Shown here: positions 5,944 through 13,311 of the stretch, piece by piece
Position numbering within the stretch: the stretch's first letter is position 1
Layout of the letters: each line of letters opens with the position of its first letter
Source: JAHEJB01 sp041748175
GTDB taxonomy: Bacteria; Bacteroidota; Rhodothermia; Rhodothermales; Rubricoccaceae
Direction of reading: 5' to 3'
Length of the DNA stretch: 16,934 bases
NCBI GenBank assembly: GCA_041748175.1
Contig: JBGTDU010000086.1
Span: 1 to 16,934 of the forward strand
The notes under the pieces: model-generated
Databases searched by the model: none
Told to the model about the DNA's origin: nothing
Seen by the model: only the letters and a program-made list of their open reading frames with translations
Translations under genes and position numbers: made by a program

Positions 5944-7047
5944 TCACCACTGCGGTGCCCGGTCTGCTGTGGTAAACATCACAGACAGCAAGAGGCGTGC
6001 GGTTGTGTTCAGCGTACTGCCGGGGCCACGGGCCGTGAGGATGCGCGATTCCAGGTAGTCGGCGCGGACAACCGAATCGATCCGGCCCAATTCTATTCCC
6101 GCGACGTGGAGATCTGATGGCTCGATGCTGACGGGCCTGCCCGCGACCGTGAAACCAACTTCCCACGACCACGCCCATTCGGGCGGCGGTTCGCCATTGC
6201 AGGAGCGACAAAGCCAGGGGTGGCGCTCCAGGATGTTGGGGGGAGGCCCAGCTGGAGCGAACGCCGTAACCTCTATTCGCTCCTCAGCCAGCATCCCCAG
6301 GATCGAGGCCCGCGGCCTTCCAAAGTTGAATGCGATCAAATCAGCCGGGGAAAGTCCAGCCAGATTGAAGCCGTGGTAAAGGCCGTGGCGCCAGCCCGAC
6401 CTTCGGGCGTCCCGCCACACGTCGAAGTGCTCATTGAGCATCAGGTTAATTTCGAAATGGAGGTGCGCGCGTGCGCGATCGAGGCCATCGCCCGAATACC
6501 CGAGCACACCAATTCGTTCGCTTCGCAGAACGAACTGGCCCTCGCGTGCAGTCGTCTCGGCCAGATGGGCATAGAGGCTGAAGAAGGGAGAACCTTCCCA
6601 CATGTGCTGGACGACGACGTACCGGCCGTAGTCGGAGCCATTGGGATTGCTACTCACATAGACGACGCGGCCATCGTCAATCGAGCGAACGTCATCCAAT
6701 GGCTCGCCGTCGCTATCCCGATACACCGGGGCGATGTCGACGCCCTCGTGAAATCGCGTAAAGCGGTCTCCAGCGGGGGTCGAGCGGGCGTTGCGGACAT
6801 ACCCGTAGGTTCCGCCTTCCCACGACCACTCGCGTCGTCCTCCGATGAGGCGGTCGAGCCCCATGTAGAAGTATTCCGGTCGTCCATTGAGAATCGCCGT
6901 GTTATCCGTGGGGAAGTCGAGGGCGACAAATTGCTGGTTGCCACTACCGTTCTCGGCGCTTTGTGCTACAGCCGCGTGGTTCAGCCAACCGAGCGTGGGC
7001 CACAGAGCCGCCAGCAGGCATACTCTGAAGAAAATGGCCCCGTCCAT
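5944..7047 (-). CDS. M23-family (LytM/peptidoglycan) metalloendopeptidase, secreted
   Basis: The protein has 367 residues from ATG 7047, the first ATG giving a signal peptide (GAIFFRVCLLAALWPTLGW then AVAQS). An in-frame GTG at 7080 adds 11 basic residues and is possible. The M23 core is visible: FHEGVDIAP (H100 and D104, zinc ligands), GRVVYVSSN, SLYAHL (H161) and HLHFEI (H195 and H197). These are the HxxxD and HxH signatures of zinc peptidases that cut peptidoglycan cross-bridges or act as divisome regulators. Atypical features are a long insert before HEGVD, a 165-residue C-terminal extension of unknown fold and a CxxC pair (C280, C283) that could form a disulfide in the periplasm. Substrate is not inferable. 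Confidence 0.88.
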   Translation of the reverse strand: MDGAIFFRVCLLAALWPTLGWLNHAAVAQSAENGSGNQQFVALDFPTDNTAILNGRPEYFYMGLDRLIGGRREWSWEGGTYGYVRNARSTPAGDRFTRFHEGVDIAPVYRDSDGEPLDDVRSIDDGRVVYVSSNPNGSDYGRYVVVQHMWEGSPFFSLYAHLAETTAREGQFVLRSERIGVLGYSGDGLDRARAHLHFEINLMLNEHFDVWRDARRSGWRHGLYHGFNLAGLSPADLIAFNFGRPRASILGMLAEERIEVTAFAPAGPPPNILERHPWLCRSCNGEPPPEWAWSWEVGFTVAGRPVSIEPSDLHVAGIELGRIDSVVRADYLESRILTARGPGSTLNTTARLLLSVMFTTADRAPQW

Positions 7048-7082
7048 GGCACTCTGCGGATCGCGTCTGGGAAATCGCACGA

Positions 7083-7099
7083 ATCAGGCGTCGCCTGAT
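7083..7099. promoter_or_regulatory. Perfect 17-bp palindrome upstream of M23 gene
   Basis: ATCAGGCG, a central T, then CGCCTGAT: two perfect 8-bp arms, 36 bp upstream of the M23 ATG. Such compact dyads are typical of repressor operators, but no regulator gene is nearby. If translation starts at the GTG at 7080 it would lie in the initiation region. Confidence 0.4.
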
Positions 7100-7358
7100 G
7101 GCAATGAGACTAGCGTCAGATCATGGCCGACGCAAGTACTCGAAGGCTTTTCGCTTCCGGGCCGGAAGTCGATTCGCGAGCGCCACGGGTTGCCTCGCTT
7201 CCGAAGCATCCTCGTCCTTGCAGGCTGTGGATTTATTCATCCGTTGGCGAGGCGAGCGAATCTTGGTCGAGATGAAGGCGCGAGATCGCAGGCGTATTGG
7301 TCATCCGGCGAGATTCTCGCAACGCGGAGTTCGATCAAGAGCCGCCGCCCACAGGTAG
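7098..7358 (+). pseudogene. Doubtful small ORF with PD-(D/E)XK-like pattern (possible YraN relic)
   Basis: An 86-codon frame on the opposite strand to nearly all neighbours. Its middle, AVDLFIRWRGERILVEMKAR, places an Asp 13 residues before an E-x-K. That is the spacing of the nuclease core in YraN/UPF0102 proteins, and it is followed by RRRIG, which resembles the RRFG of YraN. The N-terminal half is Ser/Ala/Arg-rich and unlike YraN. The frame ends soon after the core, and a real YraN has about 120 residues. Third-position GC is about 59 percent, no higher than background. It could be a decayed gene or a chance frame. Confidence 0.2.
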
Positions 7359-7379
7359 GGGGAATAGATCAACAGCCTG

Positions 7380-7829
7380 TTAGGGGGTCGCCGCAACCCG
7401 TTCGTACTTCGCACGCAGCCACTCGACGGAGTGAATGTAGGCGACGGTGATGGGTACTTCCTGATGCCAGCCGCCATCGAAAATGTAGACCTCGCCCGGC
7501 TCGGCCTGGACGGTTCTCTCTCCCAGATAGGAAAAGGCCATCCGAAGCGAATCGGCTCTGTTCGCCACAGGAACGATAATGCTCGTAACGATTCCACGGT
7601 CGGTCAATCCCATGCCCTCCAGTTCACGGTTGTGTTCGCTGTACCGCGCCATGATTTCGGCGCCGGTCCCAACGTCGTCGATGACAATGCGCTCACCCGA
7701 CTCGGTGTTCGCATAGACTTCTCCCCGAACCGGATTGTTCGACTGCCGAGGCAGCACAACCACGGCGGTCACCGCACTCACGAGCAGTCCAGCACCCACG
7801 AGTAACACGACGAAAATTGTACCGCGCAT
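7380..7829 (-). CDS. Small membrane-anchored protein of unknown function
   Basis: 149 residues from ATG 7829. A hydrophobic segment at about 4-26 (GTIFVVLLVGAGLLVSAVTA) is an uncleaved anchor or signal peptide, and the remaining 120 residues would face the periplasm. The soluble part has alternating beta-like segments (ESGERIVIDDV, GIVTSIIVPVANRADSLRMAF, GEVYIFDGGWHQEVPITVAYI) and a basic helical C-terminus (VEWLRAKYERVA). I recognise no family and no catalytic motif. The frame stays open upstream to 7943, but the extension is Arg-rich and would bury the anchor, so the later ATG is preferred. It lies 144 bp downstream of dnaB on the same strand. Confidence 0.7.
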   Translation of the reverse strand: MRGTIFVVLLVGAGLLVSAVTAVVVLPRQSNNPVRGEVYANTESGERIVIDDVGTGAEIMARYSEHNRELEGMGLTDRGIVTSIIVPVANRADSLRMAFSYLGERTVQAEPGEVYIFDGGWHQEVPITVAYIHSVEWLRAKYERVAATP

Positions 7830-7973
7830 GGTTTTGCCGGGAGGAACCACAACCGGGTATCGGTGGAATCGACCCGCTCGTGAAGCACGCCACGAACTCT
7901 TTCGCGGTGTCTCCTCAGCGCCACATGCACTCGCCCCGGCCAATTTTGGAGTCCACAGCCTGTCACGACTTTT

Positions 7974-9530
7974 CTAGAAAGGTGCGTCTGTTACCGGCGA
8001 GACCAGCGGGGGCGGGTCGGAGCCATCGGCCTGTCCTCCGACCGAGTCCCAGCCGCCATCCGAATCGCCTGCCAGGTATGTCGTGAGGTTTTCGAAGCGG
8101 GCGTACTGCGTTGCGAAGGCCAGTTTGATTGAGCCCACGGGTCCGTTCCGCTGTTTTCCTACGATTATTTCCGCCGTTCCTTCTGTCGAGTTGCCGTGGT
8201 CATCTACGGTGATGCCGTAGCGCTCGGCGCGGTAGATAAAGGCGACAACGTCCGCATCCTGTTCAATCGACCCGGACTCACGAAGATCGGAGAGTTGCGG
8301 GCGCTTGTCGCCGCCGCGCGTTTCCACAGCCCGCGAGAGTTGGCTGAGCGCGATCACAGGAACATCGAGCTCTTTCGCCAGGCCCTTCAGCGACCGGCTG
8401 ATTTGAGCAATTTCCTGCTCGCGGTTTCCGCTACTGGATTGCGTCGTTCCGTGCATCAGTTGCAGGTAGTCCACGACCACAAGGCCAATCTTGTGTTCGG
8501 CCTTGAGCCGTCTGCATTTCGCCCGCAGTTCGAGAATCCCAAGCCCTGGAGTGTCGTCAATGAAAATCGGCGCCTCGGCCAGTCGCCCAGCGGCGCGGGC
8601 CAGCTTGGGCCAATCGCTCTCGCGAAGCCGTCCCGTTCTCGCAGCTTGTGCATCAACCCGCGCTTCGGAGGTCAGCAGGCGTTGGGCGAGTTGCCCTGCG
8701 CTCATTTCAAGTGAAAAGATGGCGACAGGGACGGGATTTTCATGGAGCATCGCCGCATTGCGCATCATGGCAAGGCTCATCGCCGTCTTGCCCATGGAAG
8801 GCCGCGCCGCGATGACGATCAGGTCGGAGTCCTGCCAGCCGCCCGTAAGGTTGTCGAGATGAGTGAAGCCGCTCGGAACTCCCGTGATTCCACCCTTTCT
8901 GTCGTGGAGGTCGTGGAGCTTTTGAAACGTCGCCTTAACGACATCGCTCATGGGCATGACACCGCGCCGAAGCTGGGATTCCGCGATCTGAAAAATCTGG
9001 CGCTCGGCGTTATCCAACAGATCAAACGCATCGGTCGTTGGGTCGTATGCCTGCCCGACGACCGTCGTCATGGTCGTGATCAGCTTTCGGAGCAGGCTTT
9101 TCTCGGCGATGATGCGCGAGTGGTATTCCACATTGGCCGCGCTCGCCACGCGGGTTGTCAGATCAGACAGATAGTATCCGCCGATTTGCTCGTAGTCGTC
9201 GCGGCGCTTGAGCTCTTCGGTAAGCGTGACAAGGTCTACCGGATTACTGCGCTCAAAAAGCGACTGGATTGCGCCATAAATTTTCTGATGACGGCCATCG
9301 TAGAAGGCGTCGGAGTGGAGGATCTCGATCGCTCGAGGAATGGCCTCGCGTTCGATGAGCATCGCGCCCAATACCGACTGCTCTACATCCATGGCCTGTG
9401 GAGGCACGCGCCCGGCCTGCTCGTGGAAAGGCACCACGTTGGGTGGCCGGTTCTTGGATTTCTTCGCCGGCGCGGCGTTTCCTTCGTCAGGCAGCACCGG
9501 CAATGGTTGGGACTCGTTTGGTTCGAGCAT
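7974..9530 (-). CDS. dnaB: Replicative DNA helicase DnaB
   Basis: A 518-residue ring-shaped hexameric helicase that unwinds DNA 5' to 3' at the replication fork and recruits primase. The N-terminal domain (about 42-185) has PPQAMDVEQSVLGAML and the YLSDLTTRVASAANVEYHS region. The RecA-like C-terminal domain starts near 213 with GVPSGFTHLDNLTGGW. Walker A is ARPSMGKTA (242-250, Lys248), Walker B is VVVDYLQLM (351-359, Asp354), followed by ALSQLSRAVETR and RESGSIEQDADVV. KQRNGPVGS (459-467) holds the basic residues that act across the subunit interface. The N-terminal 40 residues are a Pro/Lys-rich extension. No intein interrupts the gene, although Rhodothermus marinus DnaB has one. ATG 9530 lies 11 nt after the upstream glycosylase stop, suggesting co-transcription. 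Confidence 0.97.
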   Translation of the reverse strand: MLEPNESQPLPVLPDEGNAAPAKKSKNRPPNVVPFHEQAGRVPPQAMDVEQSVLGAMLIEREAIPRAIEILHSDAFYDGRHQKIYGAIQSLFERSNPVDLVTLTEELKRRDDYEQIGGYYLSDLTTRVASAANVEYHSRIIAEKSLLRKLITTMTTVVGQAYDPTTDAFDLLDNAERQIFQIAESQLRRGVMPMSDVVKATFQKLHDLHDRKGGITGVPSGFTHLDNLTGGWQDSDLIVIAARPSMGKTAMSLAMMRNAAMLHENPVPVAIFSLEMSAGQLAQRLLTSEARVDAQAARTGRLRESDWPKLARAAGRLAEAPIFIDDTPGLGILELRAKCRRLKAEHKIGLVVVDYLQLMHGTTQSSSGNREQEIAQISRSLKGLAKELDVPVIALSQLSRAVETRGGDKRPQLSDLRESGSIEQDADVVAFIYRAERYGITVDDHGNSTEGTAEIIVGKQRNGPVGSIKLAFATQYARFENLTTYLAGDSDGGWDSVGGQADGSDPPPLVSPVTDAPF

Positions 9531-9541
9531 GGGGAAAGTGA

Positions 9542-10354
9542 TCAGTCGCCGTTCAACTCGTCGTAGCGAGCACGGAGCAATTGAACGTCTTCCCACGTTG
9601 GCCGCTTCCAGTGCGGGTTGCGGAGAAGGGCCGCCGGATGGTATGTGATCAGAAGCGGCAAGCCATGAAAATCATGAAAGACGCCACGGAGTGAGGAGAG
9701 CGAGACGTTCTTCTGGAGCAACCCGTTACCCGCCTGTTTCCCGACTGCCAGCAAAACTTTCGGCTGCACTAGAGCAATTTGCTTGTAGAGCATCGGGATG
9801 TGCGCGGCAACTTCCTCAGCCAGCGGGTCTCGGTTGTTGGGTGGGCGGCTCTTGAGGATGTTGCATATGTAAACGTTCTCGTCGCGGGAGAGGTTGATGG
9901 CGCGCAGAATTTCGTCCAGCAGTTGTCCTGCACGACCCACGAAGGCTTCGCCGCGCTTGTCCTCCTCGGCACCCGGCGCCTCGCCAATCACCATCACATC
10001 GGCGTTCGGGTTGCCTGCGCCAAGCACAGGGTTCAGCCGAATTTCGTCGATGGGTACGAGGACGACTGATGCGAGCCACTGGCCAAGTTCCTCCAGCGAC
10101 GAGACGCCGTGCAGGGGTGAGTCAGCCGGGATGAGCGCCTCGATCCGTTCGTACGGAGACGGGAGTGCAGTGGTCGCGGTGGCTTCCGTCGTATCGGAGG
10201 CTGGCGATGGCATGGCGGTGCTTGAAGACAGAGAAGCCAATGACGGCGTGTCGCGAGCTGGGGCGACGGGCAGCATGGTCAGAAAGCGCGTCGGGCCAAC
10301 GAGCTCACGCTGGAATTCAAGAAGTCGGCGGGCCTCCGCGATTGAATCGGTCAC
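9542..10354 (-). CDS. Family-4-like uracil-DNA glycosylase lacking the Fe-S cysteines
   Basis: The protein has 270 residues from the GTG at 10354, giving an N-terminus TDSIAEARRLLEFQRELVG typical of this group. The frame stays open to 10447. The catalytic half is clear: motif A GEAPGAEEDKRGEAFVGRAG (124-143), the NILKSRPPNNRDP segment (165-177) and motif B TYHPAALLRNP (237-247). It should remove uracil from DNA to begin base-excision repair. Family 4 enzymes bind a [4Fe-4S] cluster through four cysteines. By alignment from memory these positions are V97, V100, S169 and H185 here, so the cluster appears lost. The only cysteine is C164. Residues 30-70 are a Ser/Thr/Pro/Ala-rich linker. It lies directly upstream of dnaB. 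Confidence 0.9.
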   Translation of the reverse strand: MTDSIAEARRLLEFQRELVGPTRFLTMLPVAPARDTPSLASLSSSTAMPSPASDTTEATATTALPSPYERIEALIPADSPLHGVSSLEELGQWLASVVLVPIDEIRLNPVLGAGNPNADVMVIGEAPGAEEDKRGEAFVGRAGQLLDEILRAINLSRDENVYICNILKSRPPNNRDPLAEEVAAHIPMLYKQIALVQPKVLLAVGKQAGNGLLQKNVSLSSLRGVFHDFHGLPLLITYHPAALLRNPHWKRPTWEDVQLLRARYDELNGD

Positions 10355-10473
10355 GCGATAACTACTTTCGTTACAACCAACAGAAGGGTGACCGATCACG
10401 CCTCTCGCGCCACATCGAAAGGTAGGGGGCGGGCTCCGTCTCGGCAACCGGGCCTATCGACTAGTTCGATGAA

Positions 10474-11088
10474 TTACGTCGCGTCTCCAGGCGAGCGAAG
10501 TTGAGCATGGGCAACTGGAAGCAGCACCTCAACCCATGCGGCATAGGCGTTGCCGTTTGGATGCAGACCGTCTTCGACAACCATCTTGCCCTGTGTTCGT
10601 GAGAGCGGCGTGATATCCAGATAGCCCGCGCTCCGAGCCTCTTCACGGTTGATCTCGTTGAACTGATCGATCTCAAAACCGATATTCTCCCGATCTCGTC
10701 CGTTGGCAAAGCGCGTCGCACCCCAATCGGGGATGGATATCACCAGGACATGCGAAGCGATGCCGTCGGCGAACGCGACTGCCCGATTTAACAGCGTGCG
10801 GAAATCAAGTCGGTATTCGTCGGCCCCCCGCCCTCGGTATTGGTTGTTCACCCCAATGAGCAGCGTGACAAAGTCGTAAGGGCCCTGCGGATCCGCTTCG
10901 TCTATTGCTGTGGAGAGCTCATCCGTCGTCCATCCCGTAGCTGCCACAATCTCGGGATGCGCGACCGGGATTCCTTCCGCGCGAAGACGGGTAGCGAGAA
11001 GTACGGGCCATCTCTCTTGCTCGCTCACGCCTTCGCCAATCGTGTACGAATCGCCGAGGGCGAGGTACCGGAGGTGAGGCGAGGTCAT
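10474..11088 (-). CDS. SGNH/GDSL-family esterase or lipase
   Basis: 204 residues with the four SGNH blocks. Block I is LGDSYTIGEG (11-20), with nucleophile Ser14. Block II is the Gly in ATGWTTDEL (about 52). Block III is GVNNQ (79-83), with Asn81. Block V is DGLHPN (173-178), with catalytic Asp173 and His176. These enzymes hydrolyse ester or acyl bonds in lipids, carbohydrates or thioesters. I see no signal peptide, so it is probably cytoplasmic and its substrate is unknown. Its ATG overlaps the coaBC stop (ATGA), so it is translationally coupled to CoA biosynthesis. This position hints at a thioesterase-like housekeeping role but does not prove one. Confidence 0.9.
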   Translation of the reverse strand: MTSPHLRYLALGDSYTIGEGVSEQERWPVLLATRLRAEGIPVAHPEIVAATGWTTDELSTAIDEADPQGPYDFVTLLIGVNNQYRGRGADEYRLDFRTLLNRAVAFADGIASHVLVISIPDWGATRFANGRDRENIGFEIDQFNEINREEARSAGYLDITPLSRTQGKMVVEDGLHPNGNAYAAWVEVLLPVAHAQLRSPGDAT

Positions 11089-12302
11089 GCTTTCTCAGCA
11101 ATGATGTCCAGAAGCTTCTCGGCGAGGATCGATTTTCCCATTTTGGGTAACTCGTGGCGGGATCCATCCGAGCCAATCACCAGCACACGGTTGGTTGTTG
11201 TCCCAAACCCGGCGCCTTCCTCGTTGGCGTGATTCAGAACGATCCAGTCGAGGTTCTTTCGTTCGAGTTTTCCAATCGCGTTGGCTTCGCCGTTCTCCGT
11301 TTCGAGGGCGAAACCAACTAGTACCTGGCCGCTTTGCTTGCGCTCTCCAAGCGCAGCGAGGACATCGGTCGTGCGTCGCAAAGCCACCGCCAGGTCCCCA
11401 TCGCCCTTCTTTGTCTTGTGTTCGTTAACCGCCGTCGGGGCGTAGTCCGCGACAGCCGCGGCTGCGATGACAAGATCGGCTTGCGCATTTTCCATCACGG
11501 CGGCATAGAGGTCTTCAGCGCTAACCACGTCAACCCGTTTCACGCCGGCAGGAGTGGGGAGCGAAACGGGACCGGAGAGCAACACGACGTCGGCGCCTCG
11601 TCGGGCCGCCTCCTTTGCGAGCGCAAAGCCCATCGTTCCCGTCGATCCGTTTGACAAAAACCGAACGGGGTCGATGGCTTCTCGCGTTGGGCCCGCCGTT
11701 ACCAGCACGTTCCGTCCGGCAAGCGAACGGTCCACCATCGCTTCTCGCTCAATCCAATCCCCAACGAACGCGAAAATTGTTTCCGGCTCTGGCAACCGGC
11801 CATTGCCAACCAATCCACTCGCCAGTTCACCATACTCGGGCTCCAAAATCGTATGGCCAAAGCCTCGCAGACGATCCAGATTGCCTTTCGTGGCCGGATG
11901 CTTCCACATGTCGTCGTCCATCGCTGGACAAACAAGTATGGGGCAACGGGCGGACAGCGCTGTGGCCGTGAGCATCGAATCACAAAATCCGTTGGCCAGT
12001 TTTGCAATCGTGTTTGCCGTGGCCGGGGCGACGATGAGAGCGTCGGCCCAGTGGCCAAGGTCGACGTGCTTCGTCCAACTCCCGTTCTCGTTTTCCGGAA
12101 AGATCTCGACAAGCACCTGGCGCTTCGCGAGTGTGCCAACTGTCAGCGGCGAGATGAACCGGGTCGCATCCGGCGTCATCATCGGCTGGACGTCCGCGCC
12201 TGCCTGTACGAGTTGGCGGATCAGTTCGGCAGCTTTGTAGGCGGCAATACTTCCTGTAATGCCGAGGACTAGTTTTTTGCCGGTCAATCGGGAGTCGGTC
12301 AT
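11085..12302 (-). CDS. coaBC: Bifunctional phosphopantothenoylcysteine decarboxylase / phosphopantothenate-cysteine ligase
   Basis: The 405-residue protein makes two steps of CoA synthesis: joining cysteine to 4'-phosphopantothenate (CoaB) and decarboxylating the product (CoaC). The FMN-binding CoaC half (1-185) has GITGSIAAYKAAEL (14-27), TKHVDLGHWAD with active-site His79, APATANTIAKLANGFCD (92-108) and PAMDDDMWKHP (126-136). The CoaB half (about 195-405) has VTAGPTREAIDPVRFLSNGS (201-220) and the EHKTKKGDGD motif (294-303). The substrate clamp reads LASGLVGNGRL (160-170), where many enzymes have ACG with a catalytic Cys. Here that residue is Ser162. I start at ATG 12302. ATGs at 12314 and 12338 are alternatives. 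Confidence 0.95.
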   Translation of the reverse strand: MTDSRLTGKKLVLGITGSIAAYKAAELIRQLVQAGADVQPMMTPDATRFISPLTVGTLAKRQVLVEIFPENENGSWTKHVDLGHWADALIVAPATANTIAKLANGFCDSMLTATALSARCPILVCPAMDDDMWKHPATKGNLDRLRGFGHTILEPEYGELASGLVGNGRLPEPETIFAFVGDWIEREAMVDRSLAGRNVLVTAGPTREAIDPVRFLSNGSTGTMGFALAKEAARRGADVVLLSGPVSLPTPAGVKRVDVVSAEDLYAAVMENAQADLVIAAAAVADYAPTAVNEHKTKKGDGDLAVALRRTTDVLAALGERKQSGQVLVGFALETENGEANAIGKLERKNLDWIVLNHANEEGAGFGTTTNRVLVIGSDGSRHELPKMGKSILAEKLLDIIAEKA

Positions 12303-12375
12303 CAGGCCGGTCATCTTCCTGCACAAAAATAGGGACAACGCGAACGCCGCCCCTACTGAACAAGCTCACGTCCGG

Positions 12376-12699
12376 TTAAAGCGCAGTGTCCGCATCGGTG
12401 CGCGCGTTTCGGAAGTAGACCTGGTCGTTTTGAAGTTCTTCAAAAGCCAACGCCGCTGCCTTCGGGCGTCGCTCGAACTCCAACGAAATCTTAAGCTGGT
12501 CTTCGTTCGACCGCATCTCCTCGGCGGGTTCAACGAGCCCGAGGTCATCGTAATAGGCCAACTGTGCATCAAGGTCCTCCTTGGTGCGCGCAGATAGTTG
12601 GCGCGCGCGCCGTGACGCGATGACGACGGTTTCGTAAATATTTCCCGTCATTGCGGCGAGCTGCGTGGTGTCGAGCGTCTCGATGTCCTTGGATGCCAT
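12376..12699 (-). CDS. rpoZ: DNA-directed RNA polymerase omega subunit
   Basis: A 107-residue protein with the omega/Rpb6 signature TGNIYETVVIASRRARQL (18-35), where the SRRARQL segment latches onto the beta-prime subunit. The C-terminal part is acidic and helical and longer than the region seen in E. coli omega, as usual in Bacteroidetes. It promotes assembly and stability of RNA polymerase. Its place between gmk and coaBC is the classic gmk-rpoZ-coaBC arrangement, which strongly supports the call. It is 40 bp downstream of gmk and 73 bp upstream of the coaBC start. Confidence 0.93.
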   Translation of the reverse strand: MASKDIETLDTTQLAAMTGNIYETVVIASRRARQLSARTKEDLDAQLAYYDDLGLVEPAEEMRSNEDQLKISLEFERRPKAAALAFEELQNDQVYFRNARTDADTAL

Positions 12700-12739
12700 G
12701 TCTGTGGGGATGAAAGGGATGTGGAACGTGCACTTTTCG

Positions 12740-13306
12740 CTAGACGGCGGAAAACGCGCGTATCAGAGCAATGGTTTCAGCAACGGCTGTCTCAAGGTCA
12801 TCGTTGACGATAACCTCATCAAACTGGTCGGCGAGACTGAGTTCGAAGGAAGCTTTTTCGAGTCGGACGGCGATATCCGCCACGGAGTCCGTGCAGCGCG
12901 ACAACAGTCGGGCTTTCAGCACATGCAGCGATGGCGGCCGGATGAAGAGCGTGAGGGCTTTCTCGCCATAGAGCTTCTTGACATTCAGCGCGCCAACGAC
13001 ATCAATATCCAGGAGGATGGCTGCGCTCTCCGAAAGGCGCTCGAGTTCGTCCTTCAGCGTTCCGTAGAACAGGCCGGGGTAAACTTCTTCATACTCAACG
13101 AAGGCATCTGCTTCTATGCGGGCTTTGAACTCGTGGTCATTCAGAAAGAAGTAGTCCACGCCATGTTTCTCGCGGTCTCTCCTCGGTCGTGTCGTCGCCG
13201 AAACCGAAAAGCGCAAGCCGTCCACTTCTTGCACAACGCGCCGCGCAATAGTGGTTTTCCCGGCTCCACTTGGCGCAGTGAGAACAATTAGTTTCACGGC
13301 CCCCAT
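12740..13306 (-). CDS. gmk: Guanylate kinase
   Basis: The 188-residue enzyme phosphorylates GMP to GDP with ATP. The P-loop is APSGAGKTT (11-19). The GMP-binding segment FSVSATTRPRRDREKHGVDY follows, with the FFLNDHEF continuation. GLFYGT and ILLDIDVVGALNVK are typical of the nucleotide-binding core, and the lid region is RPPSLHVLKARLLSRCTDS. The C-terminal segment VRLEKASFELSLADQFDEVI matches the family. The canonical length is about 205 residues, so this one is slightly short but complete. It starts 5 bp after the yicC stop, consistent with an operon. Confidence 0.96.
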   Translation of the reverse strand: MGAVKLIVLTAPSGAGKTTIARRVVQEVDGLRFSVSATTRPRRDREKHGVDYFFLNDHEFKARIEADAFVEYEEVYPGLFYGTLKDELERLSESAAILLDIDVVGALNVKKLYGEKALTLFIRPPSLHVLKARLLSRCTDSVADIAVRLEKASFELSLADQFDEVIVNDDLETAVAETIALIRAFSAV

Positions 13307-13311
13307 CTGGC

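Larger units (their letters stand above)
7048..7379. other. Gene-poor 332-bp stretch between M23 peptidase and membrane protein genes
   Basis: This interval holds a perfect 17-bp palindrome (7083-7099) and a weak plus-strand reading frame (7098-7358), described separately. I see no RNA gene or convincing terminator here. Confidence 0.5.

Noticed and set aside
7974..9530. Possible intein in dnaB, as known from Rhodothermus marinus
   Set aside because: Walker A, Walker B and flanking regions are continuous within 518 residues; no intein insert is present.
8196..9566. Plus-strand ORFs opposite dnaB
   Set aside because: They run antisense through a clearly conserved helicase gene and show no domain of their own.
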